Origin: Halothece sp. PCC 7418
GTDB lineage: Bacteria; Cyanobacteriota; Cyanobacteriia; Cyanobacteriales; Rubidibacteraceae
Direction: 5' to 3'
Assembly: GCF_000317635.1 (NCBI RefSeq)
Contig: NC_019779.1
Location: 1,550,001 to 1,614,000 of the forward strand
Length of the DNA: 64,000 nt
Shown here: in pieces, positions 23,941-32,343 of the stretch
Layout of the letters: every line of letters begins with the position of its first letter
Numbering within the stretch: the first letter of the stretch is position 1
Translations under genes and position numbers: made by a program
The notes under the pieces: generated by a model
Told to the model about the DNA's origin: nothing
The model's database searches: none
Seen by the model: only the letters and a program-made list of their open reading frames with translations

Positions 23941-24016
23941 TTTTACTTACACATTGTAGGGTGGGCAATGCCCTACTACTGTAATTTTTTGCAAGGATTG
24001 GTCGTTTTGTGCTTAA

Positions 24017-25192
24017 ATGCGAAAGCACTTGCAGTTTCATCAACTCATGTCTCAGTCTCCCCAATATGCTCTAGTTCACGAATGGCTGACACCAAAAGCA
24101 ACTGGCGGATCAGAATTAGTCGTGAAAGAAATTCTGCAAACCATTGATGCGGATCTGTATGCGCTGATTGATTTTGAATCAAGCAACCCTGAGAGTTATC
24201 TCTATGGTCGTCAAATTGGGACAACATTTCTGCAAAATTTCCCTTTTGCCCGTAATGGTGTACAAAAATATTTACCATTGTTGCCTTTTGCCATTGAACA
24301 ATTGGATCTGAGAGACTATGATGTCATTCTGTCTTCCTCTCATGCGGTTGCAAAAGGAGTTATTACAAGTCCGTATCAAACCCATATTTGCTACTGTCAC
24401 ACGCCGATGCGTTATGCGTGGGAACTGACTTTTGAGTATCTGCAACAAAGTAAAATTGGTAGAGGAGTTCCAGGTATTTTCACCCGCTATCTGCTTCATC
24501 AATTGCGCCAGTGGGATGTCATTAGTGCGAACCGTGTTGATTACTTTATCGCCAACTCCCATCACACGGCAAAACGGATCTGGCGGTGCTATCGTCGTTC
24601 TGCAAAAGTGATTTATCCGCCCGTTGATATCGAACGGTTTTCTTATCAAGCCCAAAAAGAAGATTTTTATCTGACGGTTTCTCGTCTGGTGAGTTATAAA
24701 CAAATTTCTCTCATTATTGAAGCCTTCAACCAACTCGAACGTCCATTAGTAATTATTGGTAATGGTCCACAATTTTCGGAATTACAAAAAAAAGCGAAAC
24801 CCAATATTACCTTTTTGGGAACACAACCTAATGCAGTGGTAGAAGATTATTTAGCAAAAGCCAAAGCGTTTGTTTATGCAGCCTGTGAAGATTTTGGCAT
24901 TGCCCTTGTGGAAGCCCAAGCCTGTGGAACACCTGTTATTGCTTATGGTGCGGGAGGGGCTAAGGAGACGGTTAAAGATCTTCGAGAAAGTTCAAGTCAT
25001 GCAACAGGGTTACTATTTTCTCCTCAAACGCCTGCTGCATTAGTAGAAGCGGTAGAAGCCTTTGAAGCGAAACAAGAGATGTTTATTCCAGAAAAAATTT
25101 ATCAGCACGCAACTGGCTTTTCAAGTGAGCAGTTTCATGGGAATTATTTAGACTTTGTTCACAGAAAATCAAGGGTTAAAGCCAATAATTAG
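24017..25192 (+). CDS. Group 1 (GT4-type) glycosyltransferase
   Basis: The 391-aa protein (or 381 from ATG 24047, MSQSPQYALVHEWL) has a GT-B fold. N-terminal domain marks are ALVHEWLTPKATGGSE and CYCHTPMRYAWEL. The C-terminal UDP/GDP-sugar domain has LTVSRLVSYKQISLIIEAF, VIIGNGPQF and the EX7E motif EDFGIALVEAQACGTPVIA. It transfers a sugar in polysaccharide or glycolipid synthesis. Acceptor not predictable. Stands alone, after the cassette debris. Confidence 0.88.
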   Translation: MRKHLQFHQLMSQSPQYALVHEWLTPKATGGSELVVKEILQTIDADLYALIDFESSNPESYLYGRQIGTTFLQNFPFARNGVQKYLPLLPFAIEQLDLRDYDVILSSSHAVAKGVITSPYQTHICYCHTPMRYAWELTFEYLQQSKIGRGVPGIFTRYLLHQLRQWDVISANRVDYFIANSHHTAKRIWRCYRRSAKVIYPPVDIERFSYQAQKEDFYLTVSRLVSYKQISLIIEAFNQLERPLVIIGNGPQFSELQKKAKPNITFLGTQPNAVVEDYLAKAKAFVYAACEDFGIALVEAQACGTPVIAYGAGGAKETVKDLRESSSHATGLLFSPQTPAALVEAVEAFEAKQEMFIPEKIYQHATGFSSEQFHGNYLDFVHRKSRVKANN

Positions 25193-25233
25193 CCTAATTA
25201 ATTCTTTTTTTTTCGCTGCATCAGTTGATTATT

Positions 25234-27429
25234 TTAACTTAGATGATTGTTGGCAATGAGGTCTGTTGCAACCTCTGCTGAAACAGGTTTCGAGAAGAAA
25301 AAACCTTGTCCACGAAGACAACCCCATTTCAAAAGTTCTTTCTTTTGCGCTTCCGTTTCAATCCCTTCTGCAATCACCCCTAAATCCATATTATCCGCCA
25401 GATTAATAATCGTTTGCGCGATCGCGCTTTTCCTTCGGTTTTCAGGAATTCCTTGCACAAAACTCCGATCAATTTTAATCACATCCAACGGCAGTTGATA
25501 TAACCGACTTAAAGAAGATTCACCAATCCCAAAATCATCTAAATAAAGCCTCACACCTAATGCCTTTAGTTCGTCTAAAACTTGTTTCGAGTTCGATTCT
25601 AAAATTGCTGTTTCTGTAATTTCTAGATTGAGATTTTCGGGATCAATATCATAGAGTTTAATCATTTGATTGACATGAGCCACTAAATCATTTTCTCGAA
25701 GTTGTTTGGGAGAAACATTAACACTCAAACTCATTGATATTTCTGTTGAAAAGTTCTCTTGCCATTGTTGAAGCTGCTGACAGGCTTGTGTTAAGACCCA
25801 ATCGCCAATCTCAACAATTAATTCCGTTTCTTCTGCAATAGGAATAAAACGACCTGGGGAAACCCAACCTCGTTCAGGATGATACCAACGTAATAGGGCT
25901 TCAAAACCCATTATTTTTTGATTTAAAATATTGACAATGGGCTGATAAACTAAATTTAATTCATTATTATCAATTCCTCGCCGTAACTCTTGTTCTAGTT
26001 TTAATCGTGAGATAACTTTTTGCCTCATTAGTGGGTCAAAATAGCAAGATTTACGATTACTCGTTTTCGCATGATACATCGCAATATCTGCATCTCGAAT
26101 TATATCTTCCGCTTTAGTATAACTACAATTACCAATAACAATACCAATAGTTGCCCCGATGATAAACTCACAACTTTCAATAACAAAAGAGCTTTCAAAT
26201 TGTTTGAGAATGTCCTGAGTTAGAATTTCAATCTCTTTATATCCCTTAAAACTCGGAACTAAAACTGCAAATTCATCTCCTCCTAAACGTGCCATTATGT
26301 AGGCTTGTGGAATCGATCCTTTTACTTTTTGTGAAACTTGACACAGCAATTGATCACCTAAGGTATGTCCAAAACTATCGTTAATTTCTTTAAATCGGTT
26401 TAAATCAATAAATAAAATAGCACAGGCTTGATCAGTGTTTCCTACTTGACAACTACTTAAAAAATTAGAAACTTCTCGATAAAAAGCCGACCGATTAGGC
26501 AAATGGGTGAGAGGATCTTGATAGGCTAGGATCGATAATTGTTCTTCCGCAAAGTCACGTTCAGAAACAGCAGACGCAAGAATTAAAGTGGGGATAGATA
26601 CAACAAGCATAAATGACCACAGGATCAATAAGTTACTATGAACTGATTCACTGACTCCAAAAGGTTGATCACCCTGTAGTGTTCCCTCAATCGCAATAAT
26701 AACGGTTAAAAAGATAGCAAGTGTTGCTCCTTTTTCCTTTAAAGAAAATGCAGCCCAGATTAAAAAGGGAAAGCAAAGATACTGTAAGGGATAATAATTT
26801 AAATTTAATGGTGTAATTGGAAAACGACCAAACACGAGAAGATTCGTAGAAATGAGTAAAGCAAAGCCAGTAATGATGAATACGATCGCTTGCTTTGAAG
26901 GTGGTGAATGATGGAATTGAGGATGACTCCAAGTGAGAAGAAGGGGGGTAATGACTAATGCTCCCATCGCATTCCCAACCCACCACTTCCAGCTAATGTC
27001 AAAAAACATTTCTGGGGAACAGGTAAAATTAAGGCAAAATCCTGTTGCTCCCATCAAACCAGCCATGAGCGGTGTAATAATAAGAATAATGACTAGGAGC
27101 TTTAAAACATCATAAATACGCTCTAACTTGTAGTCAACTTGCCAATAATGAATTAACTGAGTTGCAAGTAAAGCCTCAACTGTATTCGTTAAGGCTGCTG
27201 CAAAAATAAATCCCCACTTAATACCAGTAGCAGCAGTCGCAAAGGCAATTCCGAGGAAGATACTGGGCCAAAGTTTTCTCCCTTGAAGTAATAAAACAGC
27301 AATACTAATTCCAGTTGGGGGCCAAAGTAAGGAAATATTATCTTTAGCAATAGAGACTTGTAAGCCCAGTCTTGCTGCTAGAAAAATAACCAGTGTTAAC
27401 AATAGAATATTGAGGAAATACTTAGCCAT
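25234..27429 (-). CDS. MASE1-GGDEF-EAL c-di-GMP protein
   Basis: This 731-aa membrane protein has an N-terminal MASE1 sensor domain of about eight membrane spans (residues 1-290, LLWPPTGISIAVLLLQGRKLWPS). A GGDEF domain at about 305-465 has the active motif ARLGGDEFAV. An EAL domain at about 475-730 has FEALLRWYHP, NLEITETA and YLDDFGIGES. Both catalytic domains look intact, so it may make and degrade c-di-GMP. The signal is unknown. Confidence 0.92.
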   Translation of the reverse strand: MAKYFLNILLLTLVIFLAARLGLQVSIAKDNISLLWPPTGISIAVLLLQGRKLWPSIFLGIAFATAATGIKWGFIFAAALTNTVEALLATQLIHYWQVDYKLERIYDVLKLLVIILIITPLMAGLMGATGFCLNFTCSPEMFFDISWKWWVGNAMGALVITPLLLTWSHPQFHHSPPSKQAIVFIITGFALLISTNLLVFGRFPITPLNLNYYPLQYLCFPFLIWAAFSLKEKGATLAIFLTVIIAIEGTLQGDQPFGVSESVHSNLLILWSFMLVVSIPTLILASAVSERDFAEEQLSILAYQDPLTHLPNRSAFYREVSNFLSSCQVGNTDQACAILFIDLNRFKEINDSFGHTLGDQLLCQVSQKVKGSIPQAYIMARLGGDEFAVLVPSFKGYKEIEILTQDILKQFESSFVIESCEFIIGATIGIVIGNCSYTKAEDIIRDADIAMYHAKTSNRKSCYFDPLMRQKVISRLKLEQELRRGIDNNELNLVYQPIVNILNQKIMGFEALLRWYHPERGWVSPGRFIPIAEETELIVEIGDWVLTQACQQLQQWQENFSTEISMSLSVNVSPKQLRENDLVAHVNQMIKLYDIDPENLNLEITETAILESNSKQVLDELKALGVRLYLDDFGIGESSLSRLYQLPLDVIKIDRSFVQGIPENRRKSAIAQTIINLADNMDLGVIAEGIETEAQKKELLKWGCLRGQGFFFSKPVSAEVATDLIANNHLS

Positions 27430-27539
27430 TAACCTACGCTCAAAAAAAATAATCCTCTTCCATCAGTGACTGCACTCAGTTAACTTAACATTTTTTAAAA
27501 TAGAAGGAAACAGACTACTCATACTTAAGCCTAATTGTG

Positions 27540-27968
27540 ATGTCTCAAACCAAACAAGTTCAGTGGCAAATAAAACTTCTTTATGACGGGGAATGCCCTT
27601 TGTGTCTGCGGGAGGTCAATTTCTTGCAGAAGCGGGATGCGGGTCGCGGTCTCGTCAAATTCATTGATATCGCTGATGATAACTACCAACCAGAAGCCAA
27701 TGGTGGGGTTGATTTTGAAACGGCTATGGGTCGCATTCATGGCGTTTTACCTGATGGAACAGTGGTTAAGGATGTTGAAGTCTTCCGTCGCGTGTATGAA
27801 GCGTTAGGGATGGGTTGGGTGTATGCAATTACGAAATTACCCGTTGTTGGCGCGATCGCGGATTGGGTGTATGGTCTATGGGCAGATCGTCGTTTAGCCC
27901 TAACAGGACGACCCGACCTGAAAACAATCATGGAACAAAAACATTGCTCCCAAGACCGTTGTCAGTAA
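27540..27968 (+). CDS. DCC-family thiol-disulfide oxidoreductase-like protein (DUF393)
   Basis: The 142-aa protein has the family signature LLYDGECPLCLREVNFL (CPLC near the start) and then RDAGRGLVKFIDIAD, GRIHGVLPDG and a C-terminal helix. Family members are thioredoxin-fold proteins of uncertain redox role. ATG 27540 is chosen over GTG 27537. It is followed after 17 bp by the EamA transporter on the same strand. Confidence 0.88.
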   Translation: MSQTKQVQWQIKLLYDGECPLCLREVNFLQKRDAGRGLVKFIDIADDNYQPEANGGVDFETAMGRIHGVLPDGTVVKDVEVFRRVYEALGMGWVYAITKLPVVGAIADWVYGLWADRRLALTGRPDLKTIMEQKHCSQDRCQ

Positions 27969-27985
27969 TTAGTAGCCAGTGACCA

Positions 27986-28888
27986 ATGACTAATAAGGGA
28001 CAAGTTTTAGCCGTTTTATTATTGGGTGTGGTGGGGGTTTCCACCGCAGCCATTTTTATTCGCCTTTGTTTACAAACGGCGGGAGAAAGTGGGTTGGGTT
28101 TTAGTTTATTTATTGCTGCATCGCGATTAATCATTGCGTCAGTTATTCTTGTTCCTTTTGTTAGAAGCCATCAGAAACCCCCTGTTATTTCTCGCCAAGC
28201 CTTGCAATGGTCGATCGCTGCTGGAATCACTTTAAGTTTCCATTTTGCCACTTGGATTACTTCCCTCTCTTTTACATCCATTGCTGCTTCCACAACGATC
28301 GTTACCACTAACCCGATTTGGGTTACTATTTTATCTTGGTTATGGTTAAAAGAAAAACCGAAGCCATTAACAATTTTGGGAATTATTATTGCTTTGGGCG
28401 GTGGATTTTGTATTGCCCTTGGTGATGCGGGGAGTTTAACTGGGGGAAGCAATCCTTTACTGGGAGATGCTTTAGCGTTATTGGGGGCTTGGTCAGCGAG
28501 TCTTTATTTATTACTGGGAAAACAGGCACAAGCAGAGGGCTTATCTGTTGGTCACTATAGCGCGATCGCTTATACCATCGCAGCAATTTTTTTATTTCCT
28601 TTGCCCTTTTTCTTCGGAATTTATTATTGGGGATATCCAACACCCGTCTATTTCTATTTATTAGGAATGGCTTTGTTTTCCCAGATTTTAGGACACACTA
28701 GCTTTAATTGGGCAGTCCGATTTATTTCACCGACATTTGTCACTTTAGCAATTTTATTTGAACCCGTTAGTGCCAGTGGTTTAGGTTTTTTTATATTTGG
28801 AGAAGTGCCAAGTTTATTAGTTTTAATTGGTGCAATTATATTATTAATCGGCAGCGCGATCGCGATTTTAGGCGGACAAGAAAAGTGA
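27986..28888 (+). CDS. EamA-family (DMT) transporter
   Basis: The 300-aa membrane protein has ten predicted spans in two EamA repeats. The first repeat ends with TTNPIWVTILSWLWLKEKPKPL and the second with ILFEPVSASGLGFFIFGEVPS. Family members export amino acids or other metabolites. The substrate cannot be read from sequence. It is probably co-transcribed with the DCC gene. Confidence 0.88.
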   Translation: MTNKGQVLAVLLLGVVGVSTAAIFIRLCLQTAGESGLGFSLFIAASRLIIASVILVPFVRSHQKPPVISRQALQWSIAAGITLSFHFATWITSLSFTSIAASTTIVTTNPIWVTILSWLWLKEKPKPLTILGIIIALGGGFCIALGDAGSLTGGSNPLLGDALALLGAWSASLYLLLGKQAQAEGLSVGHYSAIAYTIAAIFLFPLPFFFGIYYWGYPTPVYFYLLGMALFSQILGHTSFNWAVRFISPTFVTLAILFEPVSASGLGFFIFGEVPSLLVLIGAIILLIGSAIAILGGQEK

Positions 28889-28894
28889 TTACTA

Positions 28895-30280
28895 CTAATA
28901 ACTATTGATCAGATTTTTGAGTAGGATTGAATTAATTTTACCTTGTTCATTCCGAGGAATAGAAGAAAGCGCAGACCATTGCTTAGGAATTTTATAAGGA
29001 CTAAGATTTTGTTTTAATTGTTCTTGAATCAGATCAGGAACAAGGGATTGATCTTTAGGAACATAAATTGCACTGACAACTTCTCCCCAATTTTGATCCG
29101 TCACTCCCATCACATAAACATCTGTTACCAAACCCGTTGCTAAAATCGCAGCTTCCACTTCATCAGGAAAGACATTTTCGCCACCTGTGATAATTTTCCG
29201 ACTATTGCGACCGACAATATAAAGATAACCCGCTTCGTCAAAATAACCCAAATCATCCGTTATAAATTGCTTTCGATTCCAGTTAGAATTAGGATGATAA
29301 CCTAATCCTAAAGATTCACTTTCGATCATAATCTTACCCACTTTTCCTGCTGCTAATGCTTCTCCAAACTCCCCTTGAATGGTAATTTTAGCGTGAGGTA
29401 ATACCTGTCCAACACTGTTATTTCCCGCCCGAAAATCATCGGGTTGTAAGGTGACAACTTGCGAAGCGGTTTCCGTCATCCCATAAGTTAATGCAATGGG
29501 AATTTGATCTTGTCTTGCTGTCTCTAAAAGACTCTCCCAAGACGGCGCACCACCCAGCAAAACCACTTTAAATTGAGATAACCAGTTTCCAGCCCCAAAA
29601 TTCAGTAATCGTTGCAGTTGAGTGGGAACTAAAGAAATAAAATAATCGTTTGGTGGAATTCTTTCTAATTGACGCAGGATCACTGAATCTTGATTTCGCC
29701 AAGCCGTTTCTAATGTTTTATAGGAAGATAGAATTAAATCTCCTCCTGTGAGAAAGGTTCGCATAAATTGCATCAAGCCACTAACATGATGGAGAGGGAG
29801 TATGCAAAAACAATTCACTGTTTCTTGCTGAAAATAGTGACAAAATCCTTTCACAGAAGCACTTAATGTTTCCCAAGTATGTTCAACAAAACGAATCTCT
29901 CCTGACGATCCGCCTGTGGGAATCATAATTGTTCCTTGTCTTTTCCGATCTCGGAAAGAAGACCTAAATTCTAAACCTGTTTCTTGAATAATGAGATCAG
30001 GCTTTACTAACTCTAAAACCTGATTCCATTCTTGTGCTTGCCATTGACTATTTCCTAAATAAATAGTACAGTTTTTTGCCAAAGCAGCCAGAAAATTCGC
30101 TAAAAACTGCTCTGAATGACTAGTCTTTACAAGAACAGTTGATCCTTGAGGAACTTGAGAATAAATGTCTAAAGTTCGATTAGCGAGTCTCTTAAAATCA
30201 TCATCCTGAAATATGTCTTGGATGGTATAGAAAGGAATTTTTTGAATGATATATTCAAAAGTAGGTTGGGCTGCCTTCAT
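28895..30280 (-). CDS. menE: 2-succinylbenzoate-CoA ligase
   Basis: This 461-aa AMP-forming ligase activates o-succinylbenzoate in phylloquinone synthesis, which photosystem I needs. It has the P-loop-like IMIPTGGSSGEIRF (about residue 137), LTYGMTETASQVV, and the adenylation hinge DLGYFDEAGYLYIVGRNSRKIITGGENVFP. The Lys near the end is in SPYKIPKQW. The assignment follows the MenE subgroup's short length. It is convergent with the EamA gene. Confidence 0.85.
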   Translation of the reverse strand: MKAAQPTFEYIIQKIPFYTIQDIFQDDDFKRLANRTLDIYSQVPQGSTVLVKTSHSEQFLANFLAALAKNCTIYLGNSQWQAQEWNQVLELVKPDLIIQETGLEFRSSFRDRKRQGTIMIPTGGSSGEIRFVEHTWETLSASVKGFCHYFQQETVNCFCILPLHHVSGLMQFMRTFLTGGDLILSSYKTLETAWRNQDSVILRQLERIPPNDYFISLVPTQLQRLLNFGAGNWLSQFKVVLLGGAPSWESLLETARQDQIPIALTYGMTETASQVVTLQPDDFRAGNNSVGQVLPHAKITIQGEFGEALAAGKVGKIMIESESLGLGYHPNSNWNRKQFITDDLGYFDEAGYLYIVGRNSRKIITGGENVFPDEVEAAILATGLVTDVYVMGVTDQNWGEVVSAIYVPKDQSLVPDLIQEQLKQNLSPYKIPKQWSALSSIPRNEQGKINSILLKNLINSY

Positions 30281-30339
30281 CTGATTGATTTTCCCAATAA
30301 CAAATAACGAATGACAGAGGTTTTATGGAACGTCTCTCC

Positions 30340-30894
30340 CTAATGACTAATATTTGTTGCTGTCCAAATTGTCCAAGCATCAACTAATAGTAATAACAGG
30401 GTAAATCCTAATAAAATTAAATACATCCAAGGTTGTGCTAAAGGGCGAACATCACGGGTATCAATTCCAGTTTTTTCTTCTACCACTTGCACTAAGCGAT
30501 TAAAACCAGCTACTCGCATCGGGAGAAGGTAAGCGCGATCGCGCCCCGATGTTACAAAATAATACACTAATCCGCCTTGTCCAGTGGTGCGAAGTTTCAG
30601 TTGTTCAATGTCTTCCCAAGGGAGTGACCATCCTTTTTGCAGAAAAGAAGGAAACCAGCGAGGGTAGGTAACTGCAATTTGTTTGTCATCGAGAACAACC
30701 CTTTGACTCAAGGCCCCGTATAATAAAATCCATCCCACCCCTAAACCGATAACGAATAGAGAAACAGGAATAGAAACGGGAGTAATCCTTGCTAAAAAGG
30801 GAAGGGGAACTGTTAAAGCGATATAGAGACTGAGTAGTGTCATCCGAATTAACGGAGAAATGCGAAAGGTCAGGATAGATTGAGAAGCGGTCAT
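30340..30894 (-). CDS. Hypothetical membrane protein with a PH-like soluble middle
   Basis: From ATG 30894 (MTASQS) the product is 184 aa. Two membrane spans near the N-terminus (MTLLSLYIALTVPLPFL; VSLFVIGLGVGWILLYGAL) precede a soluble part with beta-strand pattern (VVLDDKQIAVTYPRWFPS, GWSLPWEDIEQLKLRT), which resembles bacterial PH-like domains. A last span follows (YLILLGFTLLLLLVDAW). The family is common in cyanobacteria. No function assigned. Confidence 0.65.
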   Translation of the reverse strand: MTASQSILTFRISPLIRMTLLSLYIALTVPLPFLARITPVSIPVSLFVIGLGVGWILLYGALSQRVVLDDKQIAVTYPRWFPSFLQKGWSLPWEDIEQLKLRTTGQGGLVYYFVTSGRDRAYLLPMRVAGFNRLVQVVEEKTGIDTRDVRPLAQPWMYLILLGFTLLLLLVDAWTIWTATNISH

Positions 30895-31217
30895 CTGATC
30901 AGTATAAAATTCATTATCATCTCTATTAAGGTAACAATTTATTAACAATTCCCAAAGTTATCCCCTGAAAAAACTTAAGGTTATCTTTACATTGATGAGA
31001 TTGCACTTCCCAAGAAGAATTGAGACCGAACCTTTTCTTGAAAGGATAAAACTTATTGCTGTTTTCACAAGAGACTGCTAAAATTAGATTCGAGTATATA
31101 GATCGGTGACTACGTTTGGTTTCAGTATTGATAGTTTTTTTCCAGCTTCGTATTGACAGACTCTCTCCAAGATCTTGCCTCACTACACTAATATCTGATT
31201 GAGGAGAATCTTCATCC

Positions 31218-31505
31218 ATGTCAATTTATGTCGGTAATCTCGACTATTCAGTTACACAAGAAGACCTAGGCGAAGTTTTTGCTGAATACGGCACAGTTAA
31301 GCGTGTCTATCTCCCCACTGACCGTGAAACAGGTCGCATGAGAGGGTTTGGTTTTGTTGAAATGTCATCAGAAAGCGAAGAATCCAATGCGATTTCTGAA
31401 CTTGATGGTGCAGAATGGATGGGTCGGGAGCTCAAAGTTAATCCTGCTCGCCCCCGCGAAAATAAAGGCTCATTTGGCGGTGGTCGTAGAAACAGACGTT
31501 TCTAA
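31218..31505 (+). CDS. RRM-type RNA-binding protein, glycine-rich tail
   Basis: The 95-aa protein is a single RRM: RNP2 IYVGNL at the start, RNP1 RGFGFVEM in the middle. A short tail GSFGGGRRNRRF follows. This is the cyanobacterial Rbp class, often cold-induced and implicated in mRNA localisation near thylakoids. The long region before it (30895-31217) probably holds a long 5' leader, typical for cold-regulated rbp genes. A hairpin and a small basic gene follow. Confidence 0.92.
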   Translation: MSIYVGNLDYSVTQEDLGEVFAEYGTVKRVYLPTDRETGRMRGFGFVEMSSESEESNAISELDGAEWMGRELKVNPARPRENKGSFGGGRRNRRF

Positions 31506-31524
31506 AATATTGCATTATAGCAAC

Positions 31525-31573
31525 GACGCTTTTAGAGAGCCGATGAGATGTAATCAGGCTTTCTCAGAGCGTC
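31525..31573 (+). terminator. Hairpin between rbp and the small basic gene
   Basis: GACGCT (31525-31530) pairs with AGCGTC (31568-31573), and AGAGAGCC pairs with GGCTTTCT inside it, followed by TTTTAATTT. This looks like a leaky terminator or processing stem that would set rbp mRNA above that of the next gene. Confidence 0.6.
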
Positions 31574-31600
31574 TTTTAATTTGAATTAGGAGGAGTAAGA

Positions 31601-31774
31601 ATGGCCAAACGTCGGAATCAGAAAAAAGAAAAAGCAGCTCGTAATCTTGCTTATGCGCGACAGTTTCGCAAAAAATCCAGTGGAAATTTCCAAAGAGGTC
31701 GTCGCTTCTCTGGCGGAAATAATAATTCTAGCAGTAGCAATAAAGAAAGTGATAATAACGGTGCTGCTGATTAA
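31601..31774 (+). CDS. Small basic hypothetical protein downstream of rbp
   Basis: A 57-aa frame begins ATG 31601 with a strong ribosome site (TAGGAGGAG at 31587-31595). The first half is highly basic (AKRRNQKKEKAARNLAYARQF), the rest RGRRFSGGNNNSS and an acidic end. Composition suggests an RNA-binding or ribosome-associated peptide, in line with its position behind the RRM gene. No family recognised. Confidence 0.65.
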   Translation: MAKRRNQKKEKAARNLAYARQFRKKSSGNFQRGRRFSGGNNNSSSSNKESDNNGAAD

Positions 31775-31866
31775 TTTCAGGTCAGATCTTCTGAACAAAG
31801 CCTAAATTGGTTGTGATCTGAAAGACTGTACCCCGCTTCAATCCCCCCTCCTTTGTAATCTCTTTC

Positions 31867-31907
31867 TTGATCAATGTTTGCTACAGATTAATCGAGGTGA
31901 GGGGGAG
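31867..31907. repeat. Interspersed repeat shared with 57824-57864
   Basis: TTGATCAATGTTTGCTACAG, then ATTAATCGAGGTGAGGGGGAG, recurs at 57824-57864 with one or two differences. A part of it (AATCGAG-CGAGGGGGAGAG) appears at the right edge, 63979-63999. Its nature is unknown; it may be a MITE-like piece. Confidence 0.65.
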
Positions 31908-32080
31908 AGGAGGGGAAATCAATCATGCGTCATTTATGTGTAGCATGAATGAAGTTCATATTTTTTAGAAAAATAAGGTTAAACTCGCAGCAATGGTTTT
32001 GCTTTTGATGCCTTCATGAGAGGGTAGGCAATGCCTACCCTACTACTCACTGTTTCAACAGACCGTTATGAGGAACTTAC

Positions 32081-32206
32081 TCAAACTTGACCATAGCTTC
32101 TAAAAGCCTGATAGAGTCTGATGTCCACTTCCTGCTTCCTTTCCATTGGATCTTTCCTAGCAACGTCGGCGTTATCTAGTCCACAGGCTAACACGATGTA
32201 ACTCAC
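32081..32206 (-). CDS. Possible 41-aa protein, unrecognised
   Basis: GTG 32206 to TGA 32081 gives a peptide with protein-like composition: SYIVLACGLDNADVARKDPM, then ERKQEVDIRLYQAFRSYGQV. No ATG and no good ribosome site were found. The frame is open for ten more codons upstream (QLKNKSFLAV). It might be the C-terminal remnant of a lost gene. Low confidence. Confidence 0.3.
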   Translation of the reverse strand: MSYIVLACGLDNADVARKDPMERKQEVDIRLYQAFRSYGQV

Positions 32207-32343
32207 CGCTAAAAATGACTTATTCTTTAACTGTCTTGGTTATCGATCAGTTAAACTTAGCCACCCCACGATTATAGTATTTAATTTGACCAACTAAGTT
32301 AAGAAATGGTTAACTTTTAACTTTCTGTTAAAAGCCCTAAATC

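Larger units (their letters stand above)
31775..32343. other. Long intergenic region between the rbp unit and phosphoketolase
   Basis: It holds an interspersed repeat (31867-31907), the short palindrome AGGGTAGGCAATGCCTACCCT (32024-32043 region), a possible 41-codon frame on the minus strand (32081-32206), and a TTAACTTTTAACTTTCTGTT stretch beyond the 3' end of phosphoketolase. No larger gene is seen. Confidence 0.6.

Noticed and set aside
23956-23975. GTAGGGTGGGCAATGCCCTAC as operator
   Set aside because: The same palindrome occurs at 32024 and 58320, so it is a dispersed repeat and not a specific site.
30926-31219. 97-codon minus-strand frame before rbp
   Set aside because: Its composition is not protein-like, it overlaps the expected rbp leader, and it resembles no known family.
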